38,605 bases of DNA from NCBI GenBank assembly GCA_026392035.1, contig JAPLCX010000046.1:1-38605 (forward strand), written 5' to 3'. Both the position numbers and the translations under genes were made by a program. Shown here piece by piece: positions 19,339 through 27,769 of the stretch (the stretch's first letter is position 1; every line of letters begins with the position of its first letter). The notes beneath the pieces were generated by a model. That model had not been told where the DNA came from. It worked only from the letters and a program-made list of their open reading frames with translations, and made no database searches. The stretch is from Candidatus Auribacterota bacterium. GTDB lineage: Bacteria > Auribacterota > Tritonobacteria > UBA1439.

Positions 19339-19557
19339 CCTACGCCACCTCGTCCATGCCTCCAATCCCCCCCGCCCTGGAGATACGCCTCCGACATCAC
19401 TCTCGTGGGGGGCCTCTTGAATTATCGTGACAGTATATTACGTCAGCACCGTCCTCAGCAACGTCTTTCACCTCCGGCCAACCGTCACGGACCCCTCGAT
19501 GCCTTCTTCGCGATGTGCGTCAAAAGTCATGCCAGGGGCACCACCATCATGCTGACG

Positions 19558-21537
19558 TCACCGCGCGGGCTGCCCCATCTGGAGGAGGCTCTCCAGCCTC
19601 CGGTTGGCCTCCAGGGCGTCCTTTGTCCCGGGCTTTTCCCGGATAACACGGCGGTAGCCCTCAATGGCCGCATTGAGATCCTTGAGTTTCGACTCTTTTA
19701 CCGCGGCGATATTGAGAAGTATGTGGAACTCCTCCTCGTGATCGGGGTAGCGCTTGAGAATCTGCTCATATGTCTCGAGCGCTTTCTCATAGTTGCGTAT
19801 CTTCTTGTCTGTGCAGAGCTGAGCGACCTTGAGCATCGCATGGGGGGCCTTGTCGCTCGTCGGATAGTCGCGTGCGATCGCCTCAAACGACGAGATCGCC
19901 GCCTCAAAATCCTCCGGGGTGTTCTCCTCCTGCTGGAGGAGCCCCATCTCAAAGAGGGCCTGTGGCGCATTCGGGCTAGAGGGATATTCCTTATACACCT
20001 TCCGGTACTCCTCTATCGCCTTTGATGCCTTCTCCTTTCTGCTAAAATCGAGACCGCTCAGGAACCCCGATGGTTTCAGACATTCGGCAATCCGGAACTG
20101 GGCATCCGGGCGGAGCGAGCCGGAGGGGAAGAGCTGGAGCAGGCGCGCGTACTCCGAGAGGGCGAGATTTATCTCACCCCCCTGCTCATAGATCTGACCG
20201 ATCTTGAGTTGGGCCTTCTCCGCCCACTGCGGCGCGCTCCCCTTGTAGTTTTCGACGACTGACCGCATGGACATGACGGCAAATTGCCGCAGGTTGGTCG
20301 ATTTCATATCCGCGGCCGCGTACGTCTCCGCTTTCTTGAAATCCGCTTCAGCTCCGCCAGAGGGAATCGGTTTCTGTGCGGGCGTGGGCGGTTGCTTTAA
20401 AGAGGGCCTGGGCGATGCCTCGGCGACCGTCGGGGCAGGAATCTTCTTCGCGGGAACCGGAGTGCTCGTGGGGATCACCGGCTGAGGAGAAGGAGTGGCA
20501 GTTTCCGCCGCAACGACTGGCGCCGGGGCGAGAGGAGGTCCTTCCGGTTTCCGAGAAGGCGCACCCGTACCCCCGCCGCCGCAATGACGCACGACGAACA
20601 AGAGGAGGCACGCCAGCACAACCGCTCCTCCGGCGACGATGAACCGCTGCGGCCTTTTCCGGATCGCTGTCGACGCACGCTCCCTGGCTGTCTTTACGGT
20701 GCGCACTATCTTGTCGAGCATGCCCGGATTCTCGCGGACGAGGTCGCCGAGCGCCTGAGTCACCTGGCTCGCCGACTGGTACCGCTCGTCGGGAGTGGGC
20801 TTGAGACAGCGGAGAATGATCTCATCCAATGCATACGGGATCTCGGTGTTGATCTCACTCGGGCGCTTGAAGTGCCCCACGGGGAGCTGGCCGGTGAACA
20901 TCTCGTAGAGGATGATCCCGAACGAGAAAATATCAGCCCGCAAATCCACGTTCCGGGCGTCCTTCCTCTGCTCGGGGGCCATGTACTCGAGCGTCCCCAT
21001 CGCGATATTGGCCTGGGTGAGGGTCGAGAGTTCACCCGCCGCCTGGGCGAGCTGAACCAGCCCGAAGTCGGCGACCTTCACCGCAAGCGTATCGCCGGCA
21101 ATGAGGATATTCGAGGGCTTGAGGTCACGGTGCACCACGGCCTTTGAGTGGGCGTACGCGAGGGCGCGGCAGATCTGGAGCGCGATCTCAAGTGTCTGGC
21201 GGAAGGTGAGCGACTTCTTCTTAAGGAACTCGTCGAGATTCAAGCCATCCACATACTCCATCACAAAATAGCAGATGCCTTCCTCCCTCCCCCGGTCGAT
21301 GATCTGGATGATGTTCGGGTGGCTGAGATGGGCGATGGTTTCCGCCTCACGGTCAAACCGCGCGATGAACTCCTCGTCCTGCGCGAAGCTCGCCGGGAGC
21401 ACCTTGATGGCGACGGTCCGGTTGAGCGATGGCTGAATCCCCTTGTAGACAACCGCCATCCCGCCGCGGCCTATCTCCTCAACGATCTCGTAATGACCGA
21501 GGCGCTCGATCTTCGGTTTCTTCGGTGATTTTGGCAT
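19558..21537 (-). CDS. Membrane Ser/Thr protein kinase with periplasmic TPR-like tail
   Basis: This 659-residue protein is a PknB-type kinase. Visible residues: glycine loop GRGGMAVVYKG (23-33), Lys45, catalytic HRDLKPSN (136-143), DFG at 157-159 and APEQ at 187-190, so it should be active. A juxtamembrane part leads to one transmembrane helix (about 299-317). Outside lies a Pro-rich linker and a chain of about five tetratricopeptide-like hairpins (for example YARLLQLFPSGS, YRKVYKEYPSSPNAP, YEQILKRYPDHEEE). It starts 20 bases after the stop of the FHA-cyclase gene, so they form an operon. The outer repeats may sense a periplasmic partner; that is inference. Confidence 0.92.
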   Translation of the reverse strand: MPKSPKKPKIERLGHYEIVEEIGRGGMAVVYKGIQPSLNRTVAIKVLPASFAQDEEFIARFDREAETIAHLSHPNIIQIIDRGREEGICYFVMEYVDGLNLDEFLKKKSLTFRQTLEIALQICRALAYAHSKAVVHRDLKPSNILIAGDTLAVKVADFGLVQLAQAAGELSTLTQANIAMGTLEYMAPEQRKDARNVDLRADIFSFGIILYEMFTGQLPVGHFKRPSEINTEIPYALDEIILRCLKPTPDERYQSASQVTQALGDLVRENPGMLDKIVRTVKTARERASTAIRKRPQRFIVAGGAVVLACLLLFVVRHCGGGGTGAPSRKPEGPPLAPAPVVAAETATPSPQPVIPTSTPVPAKKIPAPTVAEASPRPSLKQPPTPAQKPIPSGGAEADFKKAETYAAADMKSTNLRQFAVMSMRSVVENYKGSAPQWAEKAQLKIGQIYEQGGEINLALSEYARLLQLFPSGSLRPDAQFRIAECLKPSGFLSGLDFSRKEKASKAIEEYRKVYKEYPSSPNAPQALFEMGLLQQEENTPEDFEAAISSFEAIARDYPTSDKAPHAMLKVAQLCTDKKIRNYEKALETYEQILKRYPDHEEEFHILLNIAAVKESKLKDLNAAIEGYRRVIREKPGTKDALEANRRLESLLQMGQPAR

Positions 21538-21557
21538 GTTTGAATTCCCTTTGTCAG

Positions 21558-23144
21558 TTATGGCAGCCGCACCCTGTAAACCTCAACTGGTTCTGCCTTC
21601 CCATGGATCTGCATCGGGGCTGTTTTTTCTCCGGCGATGCCGCCGTCCAGGCAATTCCATGTGCATTCGCTCACGAGCACTTCTCCTCCGGCGGCGATGT
21701 CGGCGAGCCGGGAGGCGAAATTGACCGTGTCCCCGATGACCGTGAGCTCCATTCGCTGCTCGGACCCCACATTGCCGTAGAGCACATCCCCCGTGGTGAC
21801 TCCGATCCCGATCTGGAAGGTCTTCGTCCCCTGGCCCTCCCAGCGGGTGTTGAGAGTTCTCATGGATGATTGCATCTCGACGGCCGTCCGGACCGCGCGG
21901 AGCGGATCATCGGGATGCTGCAGGGCTGCGCCGAAGACAACGATGATGGCATCGCCGATGAACTTATCAATCGTCCCTTCGTACTTGAATATGATGCGGC
22001 TCATCTCATTGAAATACTCGTTCAGCATCCCGACGACTTCGTTGGGCGGCAGGTCCTCGGAGAGTTTGGTGAAGTCGCGGATGTCGGAGAAGAGCACCGT
22101 CACCTCTCTGATCTCCCCCCCCAGGTTGAGTTCGCGGGTGCCGTCAATGATCTGGTCCACTGCCGCCGGCGAGAGGAAACGCTGGAGGTTGTTCCGGCGC
22201 CTCACCTCGACCTGGATGTTGTGGTACAGCTTCGCATTCTCGATGGCCAGTGCCGCCTGGTTCGCGATCCCGGAGAGGAGCTGGAGGTCTTCCTCATGGA
22301 ACTCGCCGGAGGAGCTACGGTTGGCCACGTGCAGCACCCCCAGCACCACATCCTCCCTCATGAGCGGAACGCACATGGTGGACATCATGTGGTACCGGAG
22401 GACGCTCTGGGCTGAGCTGAATCTGCTGTCGGTGGAGGCGTCGGCGCTGAGGACCGCAACGCGCTCTTCCACCACCCTCTTCAGGATCGTACGGCTCACC
22501 GCGACGGCCCCTTCCTTTCCCGTGGAGCCCTTGGAGCGAAAGAGGCGAAGCTTGAGCTCGCCCTTCGCATCATCCCGCAACATGATGAACGCTTCATCCG
22601 GGCCGATGACCTCGAAAATAATCTTCATGATCGCGTTCAGGAGCTCGCTCAGATTGAGCGTCGCCGAGATAGCGCGGCCGACCCTGTACACAATGGCGAG
22701 GTGCTTGTGAGCCTTCCTCAGGAGCGCGAGATCGCCGCTGGCATCCTCGGAATCAATTTTTCTCATCGCGTCGGCGCTCAGCACAGAACGCACGGTTGAT
22801 TTCACGTTTTTATCGTCCGCGGGGCATTGGGCCGACTTTACCGATGCTCCTTTCTGCTCAAGGTGGTAGATGAGGAGGGTCTGGCCTATCTTGATTTCAT
22901 CCCCCTCCTTGAGGATGGCCTTTTCTACGCGATTCCCGTTCAGGAATGTGCCGTTCTTGCTCCCCATGTCCTCGAGGGCGGCTTTCCCGTCCGGCCCCAG
23001 GTGGATGGATGCGTGCTCCCGTGATACACCGCGGTCGCTCAACTCGATGGTGCATGCCCGGCTCCTCCCGATGGTGATCGTGCCCGGTCCGATATCGTGA
23101 TAGAGGCCCTGGGTGGCACCCTCTTTGAAAAAAAGCTGTGGCAT
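21558..23144 (-). CDS. FHA-GAF-class III adenylate cyclase
   Basis: This 528-residue protein has three parts. An FHA domain (1-95) shows GRS at 26-28, SREH at 41-44 and SKNGTFLNG at 62-70, the phosphothreonine-binding residues. A GAF domain spans about 145-310. The cyclase domain spans about 345-500 and retains the metal aspartates Asp354 and Asp398, the adenine-selecting pair Lys394 and Asp472, and the transition-state residues Asn475 and Arg479, so it is predicted to make cyclic AMP. There is no transmembrane segment. The gene lies directly upstream of the Ser/Thr kinase gene, which could phosphorylate the ligand read by the FHA domain. Confidence 0.92.
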   Translation of the reverse strand: MPQLFFKEGATQGLYHDIGPGTITIGRSRACTIELSDRGVSREHASIHLGPDGKAALEDMGSKNGTFLNGNRVEKAILKEGDEIKIGQTLLIYHLEQKGASVKSAQCPADDKNVKSTVRSVLSADAMRKIDSEDASGDLALLRKAHKHLAIVYRVGRAISATLNLSELLNAIMKIIFEVIGPDEAFIMLRDDAKGELKLRLFRSKGSTGKEGAVAVSRTILKRVVEERVAVLSADASTDSRFSSAQSVLRYHMMSTMCVPLMREDVVLGVLHVANRSSSGEFHEEDLQLLSGIANQAALAIENAKLYHNIQVEVRRRNNLQRFLSPAAVDQIIDGTRELNLGGEIREVTVLFSDIRDFTKLSEDLPPNEVVGMLNEYFNEMSRIIFKYEGTIDKFIGDAIIVVFGAALQHPDDPLRAVRTAVEMQSSMRTLNTRWEGQGTKTFQIGIGVTTGDVLYGNVGSEQRMELTVIGDTVNFASRLADIAAGGEVLVSECTWNCLDGGIAGEKTAPMQIHGKAEPVEVYRVRLP

Positions 23145-23237
23145 CAGCGTGTGATTCCCTTTTTAAGAAAAAGACGTCCCCCGCTCCGCTGCCGCCAGCA
23201 GCAGCAGGGGCAACGGGGACCCCAGCCGAAGACGGCG

Positions 23238-23729
23238 CTACTGGCCAGACCTTAATGAATACTTCTTTAATATCTCTAAGGCAGCCTCCGCTCCCTTCCA
23301 ACCTTCAATGCTCGTGTCTTTGTGCTCGAGCAGCTTGTATGTCCCGAAGAAATTCTCTATCTCCGCCAGCCAGTGCTTCTGGACGTCGGCGATGTCGTTG
23401 ATGCCGTCGAAGCGCGGGTCGGCGACCGGGACGCCGAGAAGCTTCTCATCTACCCCGTGTTCGTCCCGCATCAGCAGGACGCCGATGGGCCTGACCCTCA
23501 CGCGGCAGCCGGGGAATGTCGGCTCCTCCACAAAGATCAGGATATCAAGCGTGTCCCCGTCCGCCGCTCGCGTCCCCGGGATGAACCCGTAGTCAGTGGG
23601 GTAATGGACAGATGAGAAGAGCACCCTGTCGAGCCTGATTGCGCCGGTCGAGTGGTCGTACTCGTACTTGTTGCGACTCCCCTTCTGAATTTCCACGACT
23701 GCTTCAACTACTGAAAATCCATGTTTCAT
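23238..23729 (-). CDS. ppa: Inorganic pyrophosphatase (family I)
   Basis: This 163-residue enzyme hydrolyses pyrophosphate. The active-site signature appears as YGFIPGTRAADGDTLDILIF, with Asp residues for metal binding (DGDTLD, where many homologues have DxDPLD). Other family marks are an N-terminal EIQKGSRNKYEYD and the C-terminal HFF-like EIENFFGTYKLLE. ATG 23729 is chosen; a GTG seven codons upstream overlaps the AGGAGG-like ribosome site. It is a single gene, about 94 bases upstream of the cyclase gene and in the same direction. Confidence 0.95.
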   Translation of the reverse strand: MKHGFSVVEAVVEIQKGSRNKYEYDHSTGAIRLDRVLFSSVHYPTDYGFIPGTRAADGDTLDILIFVEEPTFPGCRVRVRPIGVLLMRDEHGVDEKLLGVPVADPRFDGINDIADVQKHWLAEIENFFGTYKLLEHKDTSIEGWKGAEAALEILKKYSLRSGQ

Positions 23730-24309
23730 CGCTATGTGCTGCCTCCTCACCAGCAGATCGGTCGACGTGCGACCCTGACGGCTACAAAGGAGAGTTCAAA
23801 AGGTTTCCCCTCGAGCGCCCCGCCATAACGGACGTCATGGCGATTGCGCATGCGGTGCCTCCGCTTGCTCGGAATCCTCTCCCTCATGCTGCCCTTCTAT
23901 ATAATCCCCGTACTATGTAGGCCGTTTTGTAAAGCATCCCGATGTCATGAGTGCCATTACCGCCATCGCCCACTATATCAATTTTTTTATCTCTCCTCCT
24001 GTATATCCTGTGCAATGGGCTGCAGCCACAGAAGCAAAACACGGCACCATTCTACCGTGTCACAGCCCGTCGTGCAAGGCATTCCGGGTTTGTGGCAACG
24101 TAACTAGTTCCATGCAATTGAGATAGTTCGCCATTGGACTTTCTCCTCTCATGCGAAAATTCTCATGGGATGTTGCCCCATCCCCGCACATCAGTCAGTC
24201 TTTGCCAAATCGCGCGACATTTTTGGCGATTGGGCCCGTTCTCTTTTGTGTTAAGATACACGGAATATGCCGGTGTGACTTTCCAGCCCATGACCCGAGA
24301 GGTAAAAAG
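23730..24309. other. 580-bp intergenic region, no gene seen
   Basis: This is the divergent intergenic region between the pyrophosphatase gene and the DUF362 gene. Open frames here have no motifs and no ribosome-binding sites. A weak promoter candidate for the right-hand gene is TTGGGC near 24232 with TAAGAT near 24254. I found no tRNA-like cloverleaf. Confidence 0.4.
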
Positions 24310-25476
24310 ATGGCGCCAAACGCCAAATCCAGAATCTCCATGGTGAGATGCAGCTCCTATAACCTGGAGCCTGTGAAGGCAGCGTTAAAAACGGCCATAG
24401 ACCTCCTGGGTGGCGTGTCTCAGTTCGTCGGGACCGGCCAGTCCGTCCTCATCAAGCCAAATATGCTCTCTCCCCACCCTCCAGGGAGGGCGGTCACCAC
24501 GCACCCCTCTCTCATCGAGGCCGTCGTTGAACTCGTCAGGTCCGCCGGCGGAACTCCTTCCGTAGGTGACAGTCCCGGCTTCTATAAATTCTCGAGGGTG
24601 GCGGAAGTCTCGGGCATCGGTGAGGCAGCCAGGAGAGCCGGTGCGCTCCTTGTCCCATTCGAGAGAGAGGAAGAGATCGTTACCGCAGAGGGCTGTCTTT
24701 TGAAAAGGTTAGTGGTGGCGCGTGAGGTGGCCCGGGCCGATGCGATCATCTCCGTCTCGAAGTTCAAGACGCACGGTCTTACCTATATCACGGGCGCAAT
24801 CAAAAATCTTTTCGGGGTCGTCCCGGGCCTGAAAAAGGCCGAGATGCACTTTCGCTTTCCCGACAACCAGCGTTTCTCGCGGATGCTCGTGGACATCTGC
24901 CGCTCTGTCCCGGTGAAGCTCCACGTCGTTGACGCCATCATGGGAATGGACGGCAACGGGCCGAATTCCGGCGAGCCCTTCCCCATCGGTCTCATAGTCG
25001 CCGGAGTAGATCCCGTAGCCGTGGACAGCACGCTATGCCGCATTGTCGGTATAGATCCGCTGAGCATCCCCATGATCCGCATCGGAGCGGAGCGCGGCCT
25101 CGGGAACGCCGAAGAGGATCGGATTGAAATAATCGGTAAAGAACTGGTGGGCATGCGCGTGGCCGGTTTCCGCTCCATTCCGCATGGCGCCGAGCCTGGC
25201 AGGTTGCTCCCCATTCCAGAACCAATCGCGAGACGCGTTAAAAATTGGATCGTCCTGAAGCCCCGCTTCCTCCACAACGTCTGCACGCGCTGCGGCGCCT
25301 GCGTCGAGGTCTGCCCCGCCCGGCCCAAGGCGCTCAGCCTCGAGAGAGGCCGTATCCGGATCAATGACCGCGCGTGCATCCTCTGTTACTGCTGCAATGA
25401 AATCTGTCCCTCCCGGGCAATCAGGCTCAAGCGCGGCTTTGCGGCAGGGGCTCTGGCAAAACTGCTCAAAATCTAG
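24310..25476 (+). CDS. DUF362 protein with C-terminal 2[4Fe-4S] ferredoxin domain
   Basis: This 388-residue protein begins with a DUF362 domain (about 10-310; SVLIKPNMLS, ISVSKFKTHGLTYITGAIKN, DAIMGMDGNGPNSGEP). The C-terminus carries two cluster motifs, CTRCGACVEVCP and CILCYCCNEICP, each giving three closely spaced cysteines plus a distal CP. Such proteins are thought to be electron-transfer or iron-sulfur proteins of unknown substrate. ATG 24310 follows GAGAGGT with good spacing; the frame is open further upstream but without supporting signals. A terminator follows at 25524. Confidence 0.88.
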   Translation: MAPNAKSRISMVRCSSYNLEPVKAALKTAIDLLGGVSQFVGTGQSVLIKPNMLSPHPPGRAVTTHPSLIEAVVELVRSAGGTPSVGDSPGFYKFSRVAEVSGIGEAARRAGALLVPFEREEEIVTAEGCLLKRLVVAREVARADAIISVSKFKTHGLTYITGAIKNLFGVVPGLKKAEMHFRFPDNQRFSRMLVDICRSVPVKLHVVDAIMGMDGNGPNSGEPFPIGLIVAGVDPVAVDSTLCRIVGIDPLSIPMIRIGAERGLGNAEEDRIEIIGKELVGMRVAGFRSIPHGAEPGRLLPIPEPIARRVKNWIVLKPRFLHNVCTRCGACVEVCPARPKALSLERGRIRINDRACILCYCCNEICPSRAIRLKRGFAAGALAKLLKI

Positions 25477-25523
25477 ACGGAAGTTATCCACAGGTGTAGA
25501 GCGTTCTACTGAAGATCTGGAGA

Positions 25524-25550
25524 AGGGGCCTTCGGTCCCCTATATTTTTT
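25524..25550 (+). terminator. Rho-independent terminator
   Basis: AGGGGCC, a TTCG tetraloop and GTCCCCT form a stem, followed by ATATTTTTT. It lies 48 bases after the DUF362 stop and ends five bases before the lexA promoter, separating the two transcription units. Confidence 0.85.
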
Positions 25551-25554
25551 CCTG

Positions 25555-25583
25555 TTGACTTTCGCTTTATCTTCGCCTATACT
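25555..25583 (+). promoter_or_regulatory. lexA promoter (sigma70 type)
   Basis: TTGACT (25555-25560) and TATACT (25578-25583) are exactly 17 bases apart. The lexA start is about 100 bases downstream. The spacer and flanks are where a LexA operator would be expected, but I do not see the classical CTGT-N8-ACAG or GAAC-N4-GTTC words. Confidence 0.82.
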
Positions 25584-25601
25584 ATCACCAGATAATAGAA
25601 G

Positions 25602-25667
25602 AAATGACAAATGTCAAATGACAAAACATTTTAGCATTTGTCATTTGTGCTTTGTCATTTGTCATTC
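25602..25667. repeat. AATGACAAATG repeat cluster, 5' of lexA
   Basis: Copies of AATGACAAATG on the left and CATTTGTCATT on the right form an imperfect inverted repeat in the lexA leader. The same words recur at the lexA-dinB junction (26299-26354) and after dinB (27549-27580). Confidence 0.8.
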
Positions 25668-25685
25668 CCGGCAAAGGGGGATTGC

Positions 25686-26294
25686 GTGTATTTTACGAAG
25701 CGCCAGCGGCAAATATTGGATTACATCTCTAATTTCATCTCTGAGCGTGGTTATGCCCCGAGCATCGAGGAGATCGGCCGGAGGTTCGGCCTCTCCTCTC
25801 TCGCCACGGTGCACAAGCACCTGGTCAACCTGGAGAAAAAGGGGGTCATCAATCGAAGCTGGAACCGCAGCCGTTCCATCGAGCTTATCCCGGCAGAGGG
25901 GATAAAGACCGCCGGGGTTGAACTCCCACTCCTCGGTCTGGTTGCCGCCGGGGAGCCGATCGAGGCGCTCTCCCACCGGGAGACGATGACCGTCCCCGAG
26001 GAGTTCGCAGGGAAGGGAAATACCTACATGCTGCGGGTCAAGGGAGATTCGATGATCGACGAGCAGATCCGCGACGGGGATTACATCGTCGTCGAAAAGA
26101 GGCGCACCGCGAGAGACGGGGAAACGGTCGTCGCCCTCCTGCGCAATGAGGAGGCCACGCTCAAGAAGTTCTACAGGGAGAACGGGCAGATAAAACTTGT
26201 GCCTGCGAACCCCGCGCTGGAACCGATTGTCGTGGACCCGGGAGACGTGACGATACAGGGTGTGGTGATCGCGGTACTGAGGAAATACCGCTGA
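25686..26294 (+). CDS. lexA: LexA SOS repressor
   Basis: This 202-residue protein represses DNA-damage genes and cleaves itself when stimulated by RecA. It has an N-terminal winged helix (TKRQRQILDYI ... SIEEIGRRFGLSS), the cleavage bond Ala88-Gly89 in GLVAAGEP, the nucleophile Ser122 in GDSMID and the general-base Lys160 in ATLKKF. GTG 25686 is chosen because AGGGGG lies seven bases upstream and the resulting length matches the family; the open frame upstream reads through repeat DNA. It is followed by dinB and a dnaE2-like gene, a cluster related to the known lexA-imuB-dnaE2 cassettes. Confidence 0.96.
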   Translation: MYFTKRQRQILDYISNFISERGYAPSIEEIGRRFGLSSLATVHKHLVNLEKKGVINRSWNRSRSIELIPAEGIKTAGVELPLLGLVAAGEPIEALSHRETMTVPEEFAGKGNTYMLRVKGDSMIDEQIRDGDYIVVEKRRTARDGETVVALLRNEEATLKKFYRENGQIKLVPANPALEPIVVDPGDVTIQGVVIAVLRKYR

Positions 26295-26298
26295 ACAG

Positions 26299-26354
26299 CA
26301 AAATGACAAATGACAAAGCACAAATGACAAGATCCACGTTGGTTTTGTCATTTG
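26299..26354. repeat. AATGACAAA repeat cluster between lexA and dinB
   Basis: AAATGACAAATGACAAAGCACAAATGACAA faces TTTTGTCATTTGGTATTGTC across a short centre, making an imperfect inverted repeat that ends 12 bases before the dinB start. It may fold in the intercistronic RNA. Confidence 0.8.
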
Positions 26355-26365
26355 GTATTGTCCCT

Positions 26366-27553
26366 ATGAGCCGCATCATCTTCCACCTGGACATGGATGC
26401 ATTCTTCGTATCGGTCGAGCTGCTACGCCGCCCGTGGCTCAAAGGCAAACCGGTGGTGGTGGGCGGAGAACCCACTCGCCGGGGAGTGGTCGCCTCCGCC
26501 TCCTACGAGGCGCGCCGCCACGGGATCCGTTCCGCCATGCCCCTCGCCCAAGCGAAGAGGCTCTGCCCCCGCTGCGTCTTCCTCCCGTGTCATTTTGACG
26601 ACTATGCGGACGTTTCCACGAAGCTCTTCGGGCTACTGGAACATTTCACCCCGGATGTGGAGCCGATATCTCTTGAAGAGGCGTTCCTCGACATGAGCGG
26701 CTTCCGCTGGCTCTACGGCCCCCCCCTCGTGACCGCCGACCGGATACACGCCGAAATCAGGGGAAATCTCTCCCTTCCCTCCTCCATCGGCATCGCGTCG
26801 AACAAGCTCGTCGCCAGGATCGCCTCGGCGCATGCCAAACCGAACGGCGTTCTCTACGTCCTGCCCGGCAACGAACGGGACTTTCTCGCGCCGCTCCCCG
26901 TCCGCTCCATCCCCGGCGTGGGCCCGCGCACGGCGGAGCAGCTCGGGCTCATGGGGGTGAACACAATCGGCGATCTCAGGGCAATCGGCGAACGGCTCCT
27001 GTGGTGTACGTTCGGTACGTCCGGATCCTGGCTCTCCAGGGCGGCGAGCGGAGAGGATGACGAGCCGGTCACTTCCCGCGCCGGGCAGAAATCCGTGAGC
27101 CGCGAGATAACCTTCCCCGAAGACCTCCTGGATCGTGAGCGTATACTGGCTGAACTGTCATTCCTGGTGGAGGCGGCGTGCCAGGCGCTCCGCAGGGCGG
27201 GGAAACAGGCGAGGATCGTCTCGCTCAAGCTCCGCTACGCTGATTTCTCCACCGTCACGCGCTCGTTCACCCTCGACGAACCGACCGACCTCGACAGGGA
27301 GGTCTTCGCGGTCGCCACGCGTCTTTTCAGAAAGACATGGACGCGCCGCCTGAGGATCAGGCTCATCGGCGTCTCCCTCTCCAACTTCGTCGGGAGCGGC
27401 TGGCAACCCTCTCTCCTTCCCGGCGGCGGCGACAGGGGAAGATTCAAACGCCTCTATGCGGGCGTAGATCGCATCAAGGAGAAATACGGCGATGGAGCGA
27501 TAACAACGGGGACAAGGTTGATCGTGCGAGGGAAACCGATAAATACAGAATGA
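26366..27553 (+). CDS. dinB: DNA polymerase IV (Y-family, DinB)
   Basis: This 395-residue translesion polymerase shows the family landmarks: HLDMDAFFVSVE (metal ligand Asp9), YEARRHGIRSAMPL and the fingers region, SLEEAFLDMSG with Glu104-Glu105, and SIGIASNKLVARIASAHAKPNG. The helix-hairpin-helix segment (RSIPGVGPRTAEQLGLMG) and a little-finger domain follow. In E. coli the pair before AFLD is Asp103-Glu104; here the first is Glu, a conservative change. Unlike ImuB, the catalytic acids are present, so it is probably active. ATG 26366 gives the standard N-terminus. The clamp-binding tail is not obvious. Confidence 0.94.
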   Translation: MSRIIFHLDMDAFFVSVELLRRPWLKGKPVVVGGEPTRRGVVASASYEARRHGIRSAMPLAQAKRLCPRCVFLPCHFDDYADVSTKLFGLLEHFTPDVEPISLEEAFLDMSGFRWLYGPPLVTADRIHAEIRGNLSLPSSIGIASNKLVARIASAHAKPNGVLYVLPGNERDFLAPLPVRSIPGVGPRTAEQLGLMGVNTIGDLRAIGERLLWCTFGTSGSWLSRAASGEDDEPVTSRAGQKSVSREITFPEDLLDRERILAELSFLVEAACQALRRAGKQARIVSLKLRYADFSTVTRSFTLDEPTDLDREVFAVATRLFRKTWTRRLRIRLIGVSLSNFVGSGWQPSLLPGGGDRGRFKRLYAGVDRIKEKYGDGAITTGTRLIVRGKPINTE

Positions 27554-27769
27554 CAAATGACAAAATTCAAATGACAAAACAAAAAGGTAACTTCAAACTT
27601 CAAAATCAAAAATCCCAAACAAGATCCAATCTCAAAATCCTAAATCCAAAATAGTGCGGATGTTGTTACATGTGCATTAAGGGTTATAGGATTCTGGGAT
27701 CGTTCTGAGGTTCGAGGTTGGAATTTTGAGGTTATTTTGAGGTTTTGATTTTGAAGTTGGGGTCTTCCC
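27549..27769. repeat. AT-rich inverted repeat between dinB and the dnaE2-like gene
   Basis: After AATGACAAATGACAAAA at the dinB end comes a low-complexity A-rich stretch and then its T/G-rich counterpart. CTTCAAAATCAAAA (27598-27611) and TTTTGATTTTGAAG (27743-27756) are perfect 14-base arms. Words like CAAAATCCTAAATCC recall the heptamer repeat at 8579. No gene is seen in this gap of about 215 bases. Confidence 0.8.

Noticed and set aside
24225-24262. Promoter for the DUF362 gene (TTGGGC / TAAGAT)
   Set aside because: Both hexamers are weak and the spacing was not convincing enough to list as a feature; mentioned only in the intergenic note.
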